Position numbers and translations under genes: made by a program. A stretch of DNA of 33,772 nucleotides from positions 1 through 33,772 of the forward strand of contig CALXKM010000046.1 of NCBI GenBank assembly GCA_944388865.1, read 5' to 3'. Within the stretch, counting starts at the first letter, position 1; each line of letters opens with the position of its first letter. Source of the stretch: an uncultured Duodenibacillus sp. GTDB lineage: Bacteria; Pseudomonadota; Gammaproteobacteria; Burkholderiales; Burkholderiaceae_F. The notes under the pieces are model-generated. The model saw only the letters and a list, made by a program, of their open reading frames with translations, ran no database searches and was not told the origin of the DNA. Positions 22,415 to 30,860 of this stretch are shown in pieces.

Positions 22415-23701
22415 ATGGTTTTCGTTACCCGCTGCCCATACTGCGGTTCCGTCTGGCTACTTCCTGACCGGGAAACAGCCGAGCGCGGCCCGGTCAAGTG
22501 TTCGGACTGCCAGCACAGTTTTGACGCCACCAGCGACATGCTGCAGGTTCCTGAAAAGCTTTTTCCGAATATGCCCAAGCCTCGGATCAAGCCCCCGGCT
22601 CACCTTCTGCACCCGCACGAACAAGCCAAGCCGCATTCGGAGACTGCATTGTTCTGCGAAGACGCGGCCGAGAAGTCTGCGCAGCAAAATTCTGCTCGGC
22701 ATCAAGAATCAAAGCTTGCAGCAGAAGTTCTGAGTGCCCCCGCAGCCGCAAAAGAATCTGCCCCAGAGGTACCAGAAGAAGCACCAAAAGAAAACATAAT
22801 CTCTGCTGCGACAGAGCCCGCCGCGGCTCAACCTGCGCCTCAAGCCGCAACCAAACACGAAAATGCCGAACCAGCGCAGCCCCCTCACAAGCACGGCGTA
22901 CCGCTGCACGGCTCTGCAGGCGTTGTTTCCGGGGGCGTACTGTCCGGCCTAAAAGTGCCCGCAGGAGAGGTTGCACACCTTCCCTCTTTGGCGGGGGCAA
23001 AAACCGAACCTCATCTGAGCTCTCTGCCGGCAAGCGGCCTAAGCAAGCTTGAACCCCATCTGAGCCTTGATCAAGCCGCTCAAGTGGAGAACAAAACAGT
23101 CGAGGCCCCAAAATCCGCCAGCGACATCATTCCCTCGCGCAGTCAAACCGAAAGTAAAGAGGTGAGAATTGTTGCAGCGCAGATACTATCGACTGATGCA
23201 GAAGAACGCAAAGCAAGCCGTGCTGCAGGCATTGCCAGCGTAACAACGGCCGTTATTTTGCTGCTGATACTGGCTGCCGTCCTTTCCGTGGTCTTCAATC
23301 AGCGCATCATCAAGGCCTTTCCCCAAACACAGAACATCTTCACTGAGATCTGCGGCAAAGTCCCTTGCCCTGGGTTTTACCTTGCAGATGCCTCTGCCTT
23401 TGAAATCACGCGCAGCAACCTGCGTGCCGTTGATGAATCGGGCAACTATCTGCTTGAAATCACTGTCGTCAACAAATCAAATTTTGCTCAAGCCGTACCC
23501 TCGCTAGACATCGTGCTCGTTGACGCCGCCGATTCCCCGTTGATGAAGCGCACGCTCAAACCTCAGGACTATCTTTCGGATCCTGTCGAAACCGAGAGCA
23601 TTGCGCCGGGCCGCTCGATGAGCATTCGATTCAGTCTGCAAACGAACGTGACGCCGGCCAGTTGCGTCGTCACCCCAGTGTTCCCCGAGCAAAGCAACTA
23701 A
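22415..23701 (+). CDS. Zinc-ribbon and DUF3426 membrane protein
   Basis: 428 residues. The N-terminus is an MJ0042-type zinc ribbon with C7-x2-C10 and C29-x2-C32. A long low-complexity region rich in Ala, Pro, Glu and Lys (about 50-260) follows and should be disordered. One membrane span (about 270-292) comes next, and a C-terminal DUF3426 domain (from about 320) is probably outside the membrane, with beta-rich segments such as Y-L-L-E-I-T-V-V-N-K-S. The role of the family is unknown; in betaproteobacteria it is typically found after prmA, as here. The start is set at ATG 22415 because M-V-F-V-T-R-C-P-Y-C opens the zinc ribbon; an upstream TTG (22337) would add 26 unlikely residues. Confidence 0.82.
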   Translation: MVFVTRCPYCGSVWLLPDRETAERGPVKCSDCQHSFDATSDMLQVPEKLFPNMPKPRIKPPAHLLHPHEQAKPHSETALFCEDAAEKSAQQNSARHQESKLAAEVLSAPAAAKESAPEVPEEAPKENIISAATEPAAAQPAPQAATKHENAEPAQPPHKHGVPLHGSAGVVSGGVLSGLKVPAGEVAHLPSLAGAKTEPHLSSLPASGLSKLEPHLSLDQAAQVENKTVEAPKSASDIIPSRSQTESKEVRIVAAQILSTDAEERKASRAAGIASVTTAVILLLILAAVLSVVFNQRIIKAFPQTQNIFTEICGKVPCPGFYLADASAFEITRSNLRAVDESGNYLLEITVVNKSNFAQAVPSLDIVLVDAADSPLMKRTLKPQDYLSDPVETESIAPGRSMSIRFSLQTNVTPASCVVTPVFPEQSN

Positions 23702-23747
23702 ACTCAGACCATTCCTTTTGACGCATTTCCATTAGGAGCAAATTTCC

Positions 23748-24683
23748 ATGACCGTCATGATCAGCGGCTCGATTGCCTACGACAACATTCTTTCCTACAA
23801 CGGCCGCTTCAGCGACCATCTGATTGCCGACAGCCTCGATCACATCAATCTGACTTTCGTAACTGAAAGCATGACGCGCAACTATGGCGGCTGTGCAGCC
23901 AACATTGCCTACGCGCTGAAGCTTTTGGGTGGAGACCCCATCGTGGTCGGAGCTGTTGGAACAGACGGCAGCGACTATTTATATCGCTTTGACGAGCTTG
24001 ACATTAAAACGGCCGTCAGCAAGTTCAACGACACCTACACGGCGCAATGCTTCATTACGACCGATCTCACCGGTTCACAGCTTGCCACCTTCAATCCCGG
24101 CGCGATGAATCGTGCGCACGAGCAAAGCTTCCCCGAAAAAGAAAACATCACTTTCGCTCTCGTGGGGCCCGACGGCCGTCAGGCCATGATCAACCGCGTC
24201 AACGAGTGCGTTGCGCACAAAGTGCCTTTCATTTTCGACATCGGTCAGGGCGTTTCACTCTTTAACGGCGAGGAAATCCGCGACTTCATCAACAAAGCCG
24301 ACTATGTGGCCGCCAGCGCCTATGAAATGGAGCTCATTGAGCGCGCCACGGGCATGAACGCCCAAGCGCTCGCGGGCTGCGTTAAGGCCCTCATCGTCAC
24401 GCATGGATCCTCCGGCTCGACCGTCTATGCGCAAGGCAAGACTTTGACGGTGCCGGCTGTGCGCGTCGAAAACGACATCGATCCTGTGGGTGCCGGAGAC
24501 GCCTATCGCGGCGGCCTGCTCTTTGGTCTGTCCGAGGGCTGGGATTGGGAGAAGACGCTGCGCGTTGCTTCAGTTGTTGCTTCCTTCAAGGTGCAAAGCC
24601 GCGGTGCGCAGAACTACAAGCCCTCGCGCGAAGACATCGCCCGCCGCTTCGAACAGGCTTACGGCGAAAAACTTGAGTTTTAA
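23748..24683 (+). CDS. PfkB-family carbohydrate kinase (adenosine kinase-like)
   Basis: 311 residues of the ribokinase/PfkB fold. The N-terminal sugar-binding region has N-Y-G-G-C-A-A-N-I-A-Y (about 45-55), and the C-terminal signature D-P-V-G-A-G-D251-A-Y-R-G-G holds the anion hole and catalytic Asp. M-T-V-M-I-S-G-S-I-A-Y-D-N-I matches the short adenosine/nucleoside-type PfkB kinases seen in betaproteobacteria near DUF3426. Which sugar or nucleoside is phosphorylated cannot be read from sequence. AGGAG lies upstream of ATG 23748, and the gap to the DUF3426 gene is only 46 bp, so the two are likely co-transcribed. A perfect 12-bp terminator follows. Confidence 0.88.
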   Translation: MTVMISGSIAYDNILSYNGRFSDHLIADSLDHINLTFVTESMTRNYGGCAANIAYALKLLGGDPIVVGAVGTDGSDYLYRFDELDIKTAVSKFNDTYTAQCFITTDLTGSQLATFNPGAMNRAHEQSFPEKENITFALVGPDGRQAMINRVNECVAHKVPFIFDIGQGVSLFNGEEIRDFINKADYVAASAYEMELIERATGMNAQALAGCVKALIVTHGSSGSTVYAQGKTLTVPAVRVENDIDPVGAGDAYRGGLLFGLSEGWDWEKTLRVASVVASFKVQSRGAQNYKPSREDIARRFEQAYGEKLEF

Positions 24684-24702
24684 GGCGCTTTGCGGCTTTC
24701 CC

Positions 24703-24740
24703 AAAAAAGTCTGCTGGCTGTGCCGCCTGCAGACTTTTTT
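24703..24740. terminator. Bidirectional terminator between the PfkB and DUF554 genes
   Basis: AAAAAAGTCTGC (24703-24714) and GCAGACTTTTTT (24729-24740) form a perfect 12-bp stem with a 14-nt loop. The A/T flanks give a T run in both directions. Confidence 0.93.
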
Positions 24741-24751
24741 ATTTTATGCCG

Positions 24752-25465
24752 TCAGAAAAACTCCCAAAATACAGCTACTACGAGCGCAGGCAACATGTCG
24801 GCCACGCGAAATTTCGTTTCCCACAGAATATTGACGCCGACGCAGAAAATCATCATTGACCCGACCAAGCTTAAATTGCTGATCGCCTGCAGCGTCAAAT
24901 ACGGTTCGATGACCGTTGCCAGAAATGTCATGAGTCCCTGAAACACCGCCACCGGAATGGCTGAAAAAAGGCAGCCCTTTCCAAGCGAAGCCGCAAAAGC
25001 CATGACAAATACGCAGTCCATCACGGACTTTGCCGCCAAAATGGAATATTTATGCGAAACACCATCTTCAATGGCGCCCACAACAGCCATCGCTCCGATG
25101 CAGACCGTCAGCGAAGTGGTAACAAAAGCCGTGACGAACTGCTTGTCGGTCTCGCTTCCTGTCTTTTGCTTGAGCCATTGACCAAACTTCACAATCGCGG
25201 CTTCAATGCCAAGCCAGGAACCAATGAGCGTGCCAATCACGAAACTCGCAAGCACCATCATGGTTCCTTGCGTCTTGAGTCCGCCTTCGACAATCATCAT
25301 CGCCTGCTCAAGAGCACCTTCAATGCCGATGAAAAGGCAGCACAAGGCAACAGCACGCACGAGATTTTCCTGCAGCGCGGCACTTAATTTTGAGCGAAAA
25401 ACCAGTCCCAACATCCCGCCGACAATAATGGCGGCTGCGTTGAGAAGCGTTCCAAAACCGGGCAT
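24752..25465 (-). CDS. DUF554 family membrane protein (YqgA/YdfK-like)
   Basis: 237 residues with about seven membrane spans and almost no soluble domain. The opening M-P-G-F-G-T-L-L-N-A-A-A-I-I-V-G-G and the V-T-T-S-L-T-V-C-I-G-A-M-A-V-V-G stretch match the DUF554 family (PF04474), whose transport or other role is not established. The family start corresponds to ATG 25465, which I use. An upstream in-frame ATG (25501) adds 12 residues and has a slightly better AGGCGG upstream, so the start is open. It is divergent from the carboxymuconolactone-decarboxylase-type gene and converges on the PfkB gene. Confidence 0.83.
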   Translation of the reverse strand: MPGFGTLLNAAAIIVGGMLGLVFRSKLSAALQENLVRAVALCCLFIGIEGALEQAMMIVEGGLKTQGTMMVLASFVIGTLIGSWLGIEAAIVKFGQWLKQKTGSETDKQFVTAFVTTSLTVCIGAMAVVGAIEDGVSHKYSILAAKSVMDCVFVMAFAASLGKGCLFSAIPVAVFQGLMTFLATVIEPYLTLQAISNLSLVGSMMIFCVGVNILWETKFRVADMLPALVVAVFWEFF

Positions 25466-25543
25466 TCTGACGATAAAAAAAATACAAACCGCGCGAAGCA
25501 TACCGCCTGCTGACGAAGAAAGTACTCCTAAATTTATGCTCTT

Positions 25544-25565
25544 AAATCATAAATAAAAATCATAA
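25544..25565. repeat. Direct repeat AAATCATAA in an AT-rich divergent promoter region
   Basis: AAATCATAA at 25544-25552 is repeated exactly at 25557-25565 (13-bp period), inside an AT-rich stretch of about 45 bp between the DUF554 and CMD-family genes. It may be a promoter or a regulator site; nothing more can be said from sequence. Confidence 0.45.
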
Positions 25566-25678
25566 TAAAGTATTGGACATCAATCTTTTTGGCGCCTACC
25601 ATCACATCAAGGGCTCTCAAACAAAAGGAGCATTTTCTGTTCGAGCCTCTTCAGAGACCTTCTTCAATCGGTACATCT

Positions 25679-26461
25679 ATGAAGCGCAGACACATCCTTC
25701 AAACTGCGGCGGGAGCCGCGATGCTCAATCTTTTTCCAATAGGAGAAACCATGGCAGCACAAAACACACACGCACCGGCCAATGAGGCTGACGACATTCT
25801 CAATCGTCTTATGAATAAGGCCATCCCGGCTGCTGTCGATTTGGATGCACGCATGCGCACGCTGATTTCGATTGCAAGCCTCACGGCTATGGGCGAAGTA
25901 CGCGTGCTCAGAAAAGTTGTGGCCGACGGCATCCAAAGCGGCGTCACTCCTGTGGAAATGAGAGAGGCCATGATGCAGTCAATGGCCTATTCAGGTCTCC
26001 CGACAGTGCTAGCCGCTCTCGATGTCCTCGCCGAGCAGCTTGCCGCTGCCGCAAAAGAATTTCCGACTCAAAAATCAGCAACCGTCACCGATGCTGATCG
26101 CTTTGAAAAAGGTCTTGCCGCCCAAAAGCGCATTTTCGGCCCTGCCATTGATGCCATGCATAAAAATGCAAAGGCCGATGAGCGCGCCCTCACTGTTGAG
26201 CTGCTCACCGGCTACTGCTTTGGAGACACCTACACGCGCACTGGACTCTCGCTCAAGGAAAGAGAATTCTTGACGTTTGTCGTCATCTCTTCAATAGGCG
26301 GCTGCCAACCGCAGGTCAAGGCGCATGCCGCAGGCAATCTTGCCATGGGAACGACGCGCAAGCAGTTGATTGATGCCATCGTCGTCATGCTGCCCTTTAT
26401 CGGTTTCCCAAAGTCGCTCAATGCACTTGCCATGGTCAATGAAGCTGCCCCGGCAAAGTAA
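25679..26461 (+). CDS. Carboxymuconolactone decarboxylase-family protein, possibly Tat-exported
   Basis: 260 residues from ATG 25679. The first 28 look like a Tat signal (M-K-R-R-H-I-L, a hydrophobic segment, cleavage near E-T-M-A-A). Two CMD-type repeats follow (about 70-135 and 175-250). The second has L-S-L-K-E-R-E-F-L-T, G-C-Q-P-Q-V-K-A-H and F-I-G-F-P-K-S-L-N-A-L, the pattern of gamma-carboxymuconolactone decarboxylase. The AhpD CxxC redox pair is absent. Substrate unknown. A second start, ATG 25751, has a strong AGGAG 8 bp upstream and would give a 236-residue cytoplasmic form; both starts are plausible. The gene ends at a strong terminator. Confidence 0.8.
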   Translation: MKRRHILQTAAGAAMLNLFPIGETMAAQNTHAPANEADDILNRLMNKAIPAAVDLDARMRTLISIASLTAMGEVRVLRKVVADGIQSGVTPVEMREAMMQSMAYSGLPTVLAALDVLAEQLAAAAKEFPTQKSATVTDADRFEKGLAAQKRIFGPAIDAMHKNAKADERALTVELLTGYCFGDTYTRTGLSLKEREFLTFVVISSIGGCQPQVKAHAAGNLAMGTTRKQLIDAIVVMLPFIGFPKSLNALAMVNEAAPAK

Positions 26462-26492
26462 GCGCCGTCTCTTCTCGTACTGAAGCTTTTCC

Positions 26493-26539
26493 AAAAAATT
26501 CTGTCTGACCGGCTTAAGCGCCGACAGACAGAATTTTTT
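26493..26539. terminator. Bidirectional terminator between the CMD-family gene and rtcB
   Basis: A perfect 15-bp stem (26493-26507 with 26525-26539) with A6 and T6 ends and a 17-nt loop that can form a further 4-bp stem (CGGC/GCCG). It serves the rightward CMD-family gene and the leftward rtcB. Confidence 0.95.
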
Positions 26540-26600
26540 GTTTGAACAAGCAAACTTCGCACAAGCGAAGCGTCAAACTTTTGACCAGAACAACTGCACG

Positions 26601-27794
26601 CTAGCCTTTAATGCAAAGCACCTGGCGAAATTTGCGCACAATCTTGACCAAGTCTGACTGATTGTTCATAACGGCATCAATATCCTTGTAAGCGGCAGGA
26701 ATTTCGTCGAGCACGCCCTGATCCTTGCGGCAGACGACGCCTTCGGTCTGACGCTTGAGATCTTCAACGGTAAAGCGCCTTTTTGCGTCCTGTCTGCCGT
26801 AGCGGCGACCGGCGCCATGAGCCGAACTCATGAAAGACTCCTCGTTTCCGAGTCCTTCGACAAGGTAGGATGCCGCGCCCATGCTGCCGGGAATAATCCC
26901 CAGCTCGCCCTTTCCTGCCCGGATGGCACCCTTGCGGGTAACGAAAACGCTCTGCCCAAAATGCTCTTCGCGCACCACATAGTTGTGGCGGCAGTCGATC
27001 AAATTCCCCTCAGTCTTGACATGCGGCCAAACGTCTTCGAGCGATTGCACGACGTCGGCGATCATAGCCTTGCGGTTGGCAACGGCATAGCGCTGCGCCC
27101 AGTCCACGACCTGCATATAGTCGGCGAAAAGCTCTTCGCCTTCTTCGAAATACGACAGTGCGCCATCGGGCAGCTCAATGCCTTTTTCTGCGGCGTTGAC
27201 CCGCGCCTGGTGAATAAAGTGCGAAGCCATCACGTTGCCCGCGCCGCGCGAGCCAGAGTGGATCATCACCCAGACGCCGTCTTCGTCGTCGACTTCGATT
27301 TCGATGAAGTGGTTGCCCGAGCCGAGCGTACCCAACTGCAGGCGCCAGTTCATTGTCTTCATCGGCGCCAGAATGCCAGGATTTTTAGCCTCGATATCGG
27401 CCATTTGCTCTTCGAAAGGCTGGCAGGCTTCGAGATGGCAGTTCTTTTCGCGATGCTGCGTAAGTCCCACGGGCGTACGGCGCAGAATTGCCGCAAACGC
27501 GGCTTCAAGCGTTTCTTGGTTAAGTTCGCTTTTTTCCAGATTAAGTTTGATGAGCGCCATGCCGCAGCCGATGTCGACGCCCACAGCAGCAGGAATCACT
27601 GCATTGGTCGTTGCAATCACGCTGCCGATGGTTGCCCCAAGTCCGACATGCACGTCCGGCATGGCGGCTACATGATGAAAAACAAAAGGAAGCGAAGCAA
27701 CATTGCAAAGCTGACGCAGCGCCGCCTCATCAATGTCGCGCGTCCAGATCTTGACGGGAACACCCGCCGATTCCAATTTCTGAAATACAGGCAT
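26601..27794 (-). CDS. rtcB: RNA ligase RtcB (3'-phosphate/5'-OH)
   Basis: 397 residues, close to E. coli RtcB (408). It joins RNA 3'-phosphate or 2',3'-cyclic phosphate to 5'-OH ends with GTP and Mn2+. Conserved residues are present: V-D-I-G-C78-G-M, G-N-H162-F, M-I-H179-S-G-S-R-G, R-H270-N-Y, and the guanylylated histidine in S-A-H326-G-A-G-R-R. I start at ATG 27794 (M-P-V-F-Q-K-L), preceded by an AGAGAAAAG purine run. A longer in-frame version adds 31 residues of low-complexity Lys-rich sequence not found in the family. No rtcA, rtcR or archease gene is next to it, so it is either solitary or separated from its partners. Confidence 0.94.
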   Translation of the reverse strand: MPVFQKLESAGVPVKIWTRDIDEAALRQLCNVASLPFVFHHVAAMPDVHVGLGATIGSVIATTNAVIPAAVGVDIGCGMALIKLNLEKSELNQETLEAAFAAILRRTPVGLTQHREKNCHLEACQPFEEQMADIEAKNPGILAPMKTMNWRLQLGTLGSGNHFIEIEVDDEDGVWVMIHSGSRGAGNVMASHFIHQARVNAAEKGIELPDGALSYFEEGEELFADYMQVVDWAQRYAVANRKAMIADVVQSLEDVWPHVKTEGNLIDCRHNYVVREEHFGQSVFVTRKGAIRAGKGELGIIPGSMGAASYLVEGLGNEESFMSSAHGAGRRYGRQDAKRRFTVEDLKRQTEGVVCRKDQGVLDEIPAAYKDIDAVMNNQSDLVKIVRKFRQVLCIKG

Positions 27795-27885
27795 TTTCTT
27801 TTCTCTTTTTGTTTGCTTTTTTTTCCTTTTCGATGCAGCGCTCAAGAAAAGTTTAGGCAACCCTGCGGCAAAGCATGTCGCAGCC

Positions 27886-27922
27886 AAAAAAAAGCGCCGG
27901 GGAGGAAGGATCCGACCCCGGC
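27886..27922 (-). terminator. Rho-independent terminator of pstS-pstC-pstA
   Basis: On the minus strand GCCGGGG and CCCCGGC (27916-27922 with 27896-27902) form a perfect 7-bp GC stem with a 13-nt loop, followed by GC and eight T. It lies 75 bp after the pstA stop. Confidence 0.92.
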
Positions 27923-27996
27923 AAAAACACCCGTGCTCAAACAGGTTTTGGGTTGAAAGGGGCGCTGCGCGGCAGCGTCCCTAACGAATTGGAAAT

Positions 27997-28893
27997 TTAA
28001 GCAGTGCGCTTCTTTTGCATCTTGTCGCGAATCAGAATCGCTATGAAATTCATGGCAAACACAAGCGCCACCAAAAGCAGGCCCGTACCGTACTGCATCG
28101 GACGAGTTTTCTCGATCTCCGTTCCAGCCGTCGCAAGCACGTACATGTGGTAGGGAAGCGCCATCACGGAGCTAAATACGCTCTCGGGCAGCTTCGGGGT
28201 ATAGAAAACGGCCGCGGTAAACATCACCGCGCTGGTCTCGCCGGCGGCGCGAGCCACGGCAAGAATGGCCCCCGTCAGAATGCCTGGCAACGCTGCCGGC
28301 AGCACGATGCGGCCAATGGTTTGGCTTTTCGTTGCGCCCAGCGCCAGACTCGCGTCGCGCCAAGCCCCGGGCACTTGCTTGAGAGCCTCTTCGGTCGTAT
28401 TGATGATCACCGGCAAGGTCAGCACAGCAAGCGTCAGAATGCCCGAGAGCAGACTTACATTGAATCCAAGGGCGGTCACGAAAAACGCCAAGCCGAACAG
28501 ACCGAACACGATGGAGGGAACGCCCGCAAGATTGGCCACGGAAAGACGCACGATATTTTTAATCGTGCCCTGTTTTCCGTACTCATTGAGCCACACGGCG
28601 CAGGCCACGCCAAAAGGCAAAGCGATTGCTATAGCACCGGCGGCCAGCAAAAACGTGCCTACCAAGCAGGGAAACACGCCGCCTTCGGTCATCATCTTGC
28701 GAGGAGAGTCAAACACGAAATCCCAGCTAAAAGCACCGACGCCATTGACCAGCAAAAACACGCATGCCGTCACAAGAGCCGCGCAGTTGACGTAGGCAGC
28801 AATTCGAAGCGCGGCAAAAGAGGCCACCTGCGTTGCCCATCGACGGGAACGAGACCTTTCCTGAGCACGTGCGCACAGACTTTTCGTCGTCAT
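27997..28893 (-). CDS. pstA: Phosphate ABC transporter permease PstA
   Basis: 298 residues with six membrane spans and an Arg-rich cytoplasmic N-terminus (1-25). The inner-membrane component signature (E-A-L-K-Q-V-P-G-A-W-R-D-A-S-L-A-L-G-A-T-K) holds the EAA loop that contacts the ATPase. R-A-A-G-E-T-S-A-V-M-F-T-A is the usual PstA segment after it. PstA pairs with PstC to form the phosphate channel. It starts 26 bp after the pstC stop (ATG 28893 with GAGGGT upstream) and is the last gene of the leftward arm. The expected pstB does not follow; it lies on the other side of pstS in the opposite orientation. Confidence 0.95.
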   Translation of the reverse strand: MTTKSLCARAQERSRSRRWATQVASFAALRIAAYVNCAALVTACVFLLVNGVGAFSWDFVFDSPRKMMTEGGVFPCLVGTFLLAAGAIAIALPFGVACAVWLNEYGKQGTIKNIVRLSVANLAGVPSIVFGLFGLAFFVTALGFNVSLLSGILTLAVLTLPVIINTTEEALKQVPGAWRDASLALGATKSQTIGRIVLPAALPGILTGAILAVARAAGETSAVMFTAAVFYTPKLPESVFSSVMALPYHMYVLATAGTEIEKTRPMQYGTGLLLVALVFAMNFIAILIRDKMQKKRTA

Positions 28894-28919
28894 TTGTTTA
28901 TACCCTCGGAAATTTCAAA

Positions 28920-29798
28920 TTAAATGGCAGGCGTCTTGTATCTCTGCGCCAATCGGAAGGCAACAGCATTGAAGACAAACGTCATCAAAAACAGCGCAAT
29001 GCCGGTTGCAAACAGTGCGTGATAGTGGGGACTACCAAACGGAGCCTCAGCCATTTCTGCGGCAATAGAAGCCGGCATCGGACGAATCGGATCAAAAACA
29101 GACTCAGGCACAATCGCTGCGCCGCCGGCGACCATCAGCACCACCATGGTTTCGCCCAGAGCTCGCGACATGCCGAGCATGACGGCCGTACCGACACCAG
29201 ACAGCGCATAGGGGAAAGTGACGTTTTTGAGCGTTTCCCAGGGCGTTGCACCAAGAGCAAGCGAAGCATCCTTCAATGCTCGCGGCACGGCGTGCAAGGC
29301 GTCTTCAGAAATCGAGCAAATCGTCGGCACAGCCATGAAGGCAAGCATCAAAGCGGCATTAAAAAGGTTCAGGCCCGTAGCAATGCCAAGCGCGTTCTGC
29401 AGCCAGGGAGCGATGAGCACCATGCCGATAAAGCCGATCACCACCGAGGGCAAAGCCGCCAGCAGCTCAATAAAGGGCTTGACGATGCGGCGCGTGTTGT
29501 TGGAGGCAACTTCAGACAGATACGCGGCGGTCATCAGCCCCAACGGCACAGCAATGAGGCTCGACAAAAATGTCACGGCAAGCGAGCCGGCAATGAGCGA
29601 GCCGATTTCAAAATCAGGCTGATCACCCACGGGGTACCAGTCAGTACCGAAAATAAAGTTCAGCGGCGTGAGCAGCTTAAAAATCGGCAGTCCTTCCTTA
29701 AACAGATAAAAGACGATGCCGGCCAGAACTGCCAAGGACAACAGTGCGAGCACGGTTAGCAGAATCTCGACTGTTCTCTCTCTGAGATCCTTTGTCAT
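28920..29798 (-). CDS. pstC: Phosphate ABC transporter permease PstC
   Basis: 292 residues with six spans. After a short N-terminal span comes the F-G-T-D-W-Y-P periplasmic segment, then the permease core with the EAA loop (D-A-L-H-A-V-P-R-A-L-K-D-A-S-L-A-L-G-A-T) and M-S-R-A-L-G-E-T-M-V-V-L-M-V-A-G-G, characteristic of PstC. It lies 168 bp after the pstS stop across a hairpin-bearing gap, and 26 bp before pstA. The ribosome-binding site at ATG 29798 is weak, which fits lower expression than pstS. Confidence 0.95.
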   Translation of the reverse strand: MTKDLRERTVEILLTVLALLSLAVLAGIVFYLFKEGLPIFKLLTPLNFIFGTDWYPVGDQPDFEIGSLIAGSLAVTFLSSLIAVPLGLMTAAYLSEVASNNTRRIVKPFIELLAALPSVVIGFIGMVLIAPWLQNALGIATGLNLFNAALMLAFMAVPTICSISEDALHAVPRALKDASLALGATPWETLKNVTFPYALSGVGTAVMLGMSRALGETMVVLMVAGGAAIVPESVFDPIRPMPASIAAEMAEAPFGSPHYHALFATGIALFLMTFVFNAVAFRLAQRYKTPAI

Positions 29799-29922
29799 TT
29801 GTTCTTAACTCTCGTGGTTTGAGCTAGGGTTAAAACACTCAGGGGACGTCCGCCAAACCTTTGGAGACTTTTGAGTCCCTCCCGGGCCTTTTCAAGCGGG
29901 CGTCCCTGCCTGTGCTTTATTC

Positions 29923-29950
29923 AAAGAGTCCCGCTGCGGCAGAACTCTTT
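29923..29950 (-). terminator. Hairpin between pstS and pstC (possible partial terminator or mRNA stabiliser)
   Basis: On the minus strand AAAGAGTTC pairs with GGACTCTTT (9 bp, one G:T), 16 bp after the pstS stop, with a 10-nt loop and no true T run. A second distal pairing GGGACG/CGTCCC, with inner CCGC/GCGG, can form further downstream at about 29843-29906. Such structures between a binding-protein gene and its permease genes commonly raise binding-protein expression relative to the rest. Confidence 0.5.
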
Positions 29951-29966
29951 TGTCGGCGATGCCGAA

Positions 29967-30773
29967 TTACTTCAGGGGAACGAAGCCGGTTTCCTTCACG
30001 CACTTCTGGCCCTTGTTGGCATCAAGCATGAAGTCCACAAAGGTCTTGGCGTCAGCTTTGGGAGCGCCGTTGGTGAAGAAATACAGTTCGCGGGCAAGCG
30101 GCCATTGCTTACTCTTGGCGGTATCGGCAGTGGCAACCTTGCCGTCAACGGTAAGAGCCTTGGTCTGTTTATCGAGATATCCGATGCCGATGTATCCAAT
30201 CGAGTTCTTATTCTTGGCAACAGTCTGAACAACTGTACCGTTGGAGGTCTGAAGCAAAGCGCGCGGAGTGACGCGGGCCTTCTTCATGACGAGTTCTTCC
30301 CAGGTCTCAAACGTACCCGAGCTCGAGTCGCGGCTCACAACCACAATGCTGGCATCGCTGCCGCCGACTTCCTTCCAGTTCTTGATCTTGCCTTCGTAGA
30401 TGGCTTTGAGTTGAGCCATCGTGAGGTTCTTGACCGGGTTGGCGTTGTTAACCACCGGAACGATGGCGTCGACAGCCACGGCGATACGGTAGGGGCTGAC
30501 ACTATTCTTCTTGGCGAGTTCAACTTCAGAGCTCTTTATGTCGCGCGAGCTCATGGCAATCGTAGTCAGACCGTCAACGAGAGCCTTGATGCCGTTGCCG
30601 GAACCGCCGCCCGACAGCGAGATGCTCACAGAGGGATTTTCCTTGGAGAAGGCTTCGGTCGCCTTCTGCACGATCGGCAGAACCGTAGTGGAACCGTTGA
30701 TGACGAGTTCACCAGCAAAGCTGGAGGCCGCAACGGTCATCATGGCGGCGGCAACACAAAGTTTCTTGAACAT
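29967..30773 (-). CDS. pstS: Periplasmic phosphate-binding protein PstS
   Basis: 268-residue precursor with a Sec signal peptide (1-20, cleavage after S-S-F-A). The mature protein starts with the phosphate-binding loop N-G-S-T-T-V-L-P-I. S-G-G-G-S-G-N-G and S-R-D-S-S-S-G-T-F follow, all residues that wrap the phosphate in the PstS (PBP-like) fold. It delivers phosphate to PstC-PstA. AAGGA lies upstream of ATG 30773. The 380-bp upstream region carries a PHO-box-like array on this strand, so PhoB control is likely. Confidence 0.95.
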   Translation of the reverse strand: MFKKLCVAAAMMTVAASSFAGELVINGSTTVLPIVQKATEAFSKENPSVSISLSGGGSGNGIKALVDGLTTIAMSSRDIKSSEVELAKKNSVSPYRIAVAVDAIVPVVNNANPVKNLTMAQLKAIYEGKIKNWKEVGGSDASIVVVSRDSSSGTFETWEELVMKKARVTPRALLQTSNGTVVQTVAKNKNSIGYIGIGYLDKQTKALTVDGKVATADTAKSKQWPLARELYFFTNGAPKADAKTFVDFMLDANKGQKCVKETGFVPLK

Positions 30774-30860
30774 GGGTCTAATTCCTTTTTAAGAAATGTC
30801 AATTGCGATCTTTCTTCCCGCGAAACAGTTTTTTTCTAGTACGCCGCCCTCAGCGGACGG

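Noticed and set aside
26817-27956. 379-codon plus-strand frame opposite rtcB
   Set aside because: Antisense shadow of a gene with all RtcB catalytic residues; His/Arg/Asp-rich composition typical of reverse-frame translation.
28015-29759. Two plus-strand frames of about 300 codons opposite pstA and pstC
   Set aside because: Their sequence is Gln/His/Arg-rich and lacks domains, while the minus strand encodes clear permeases.
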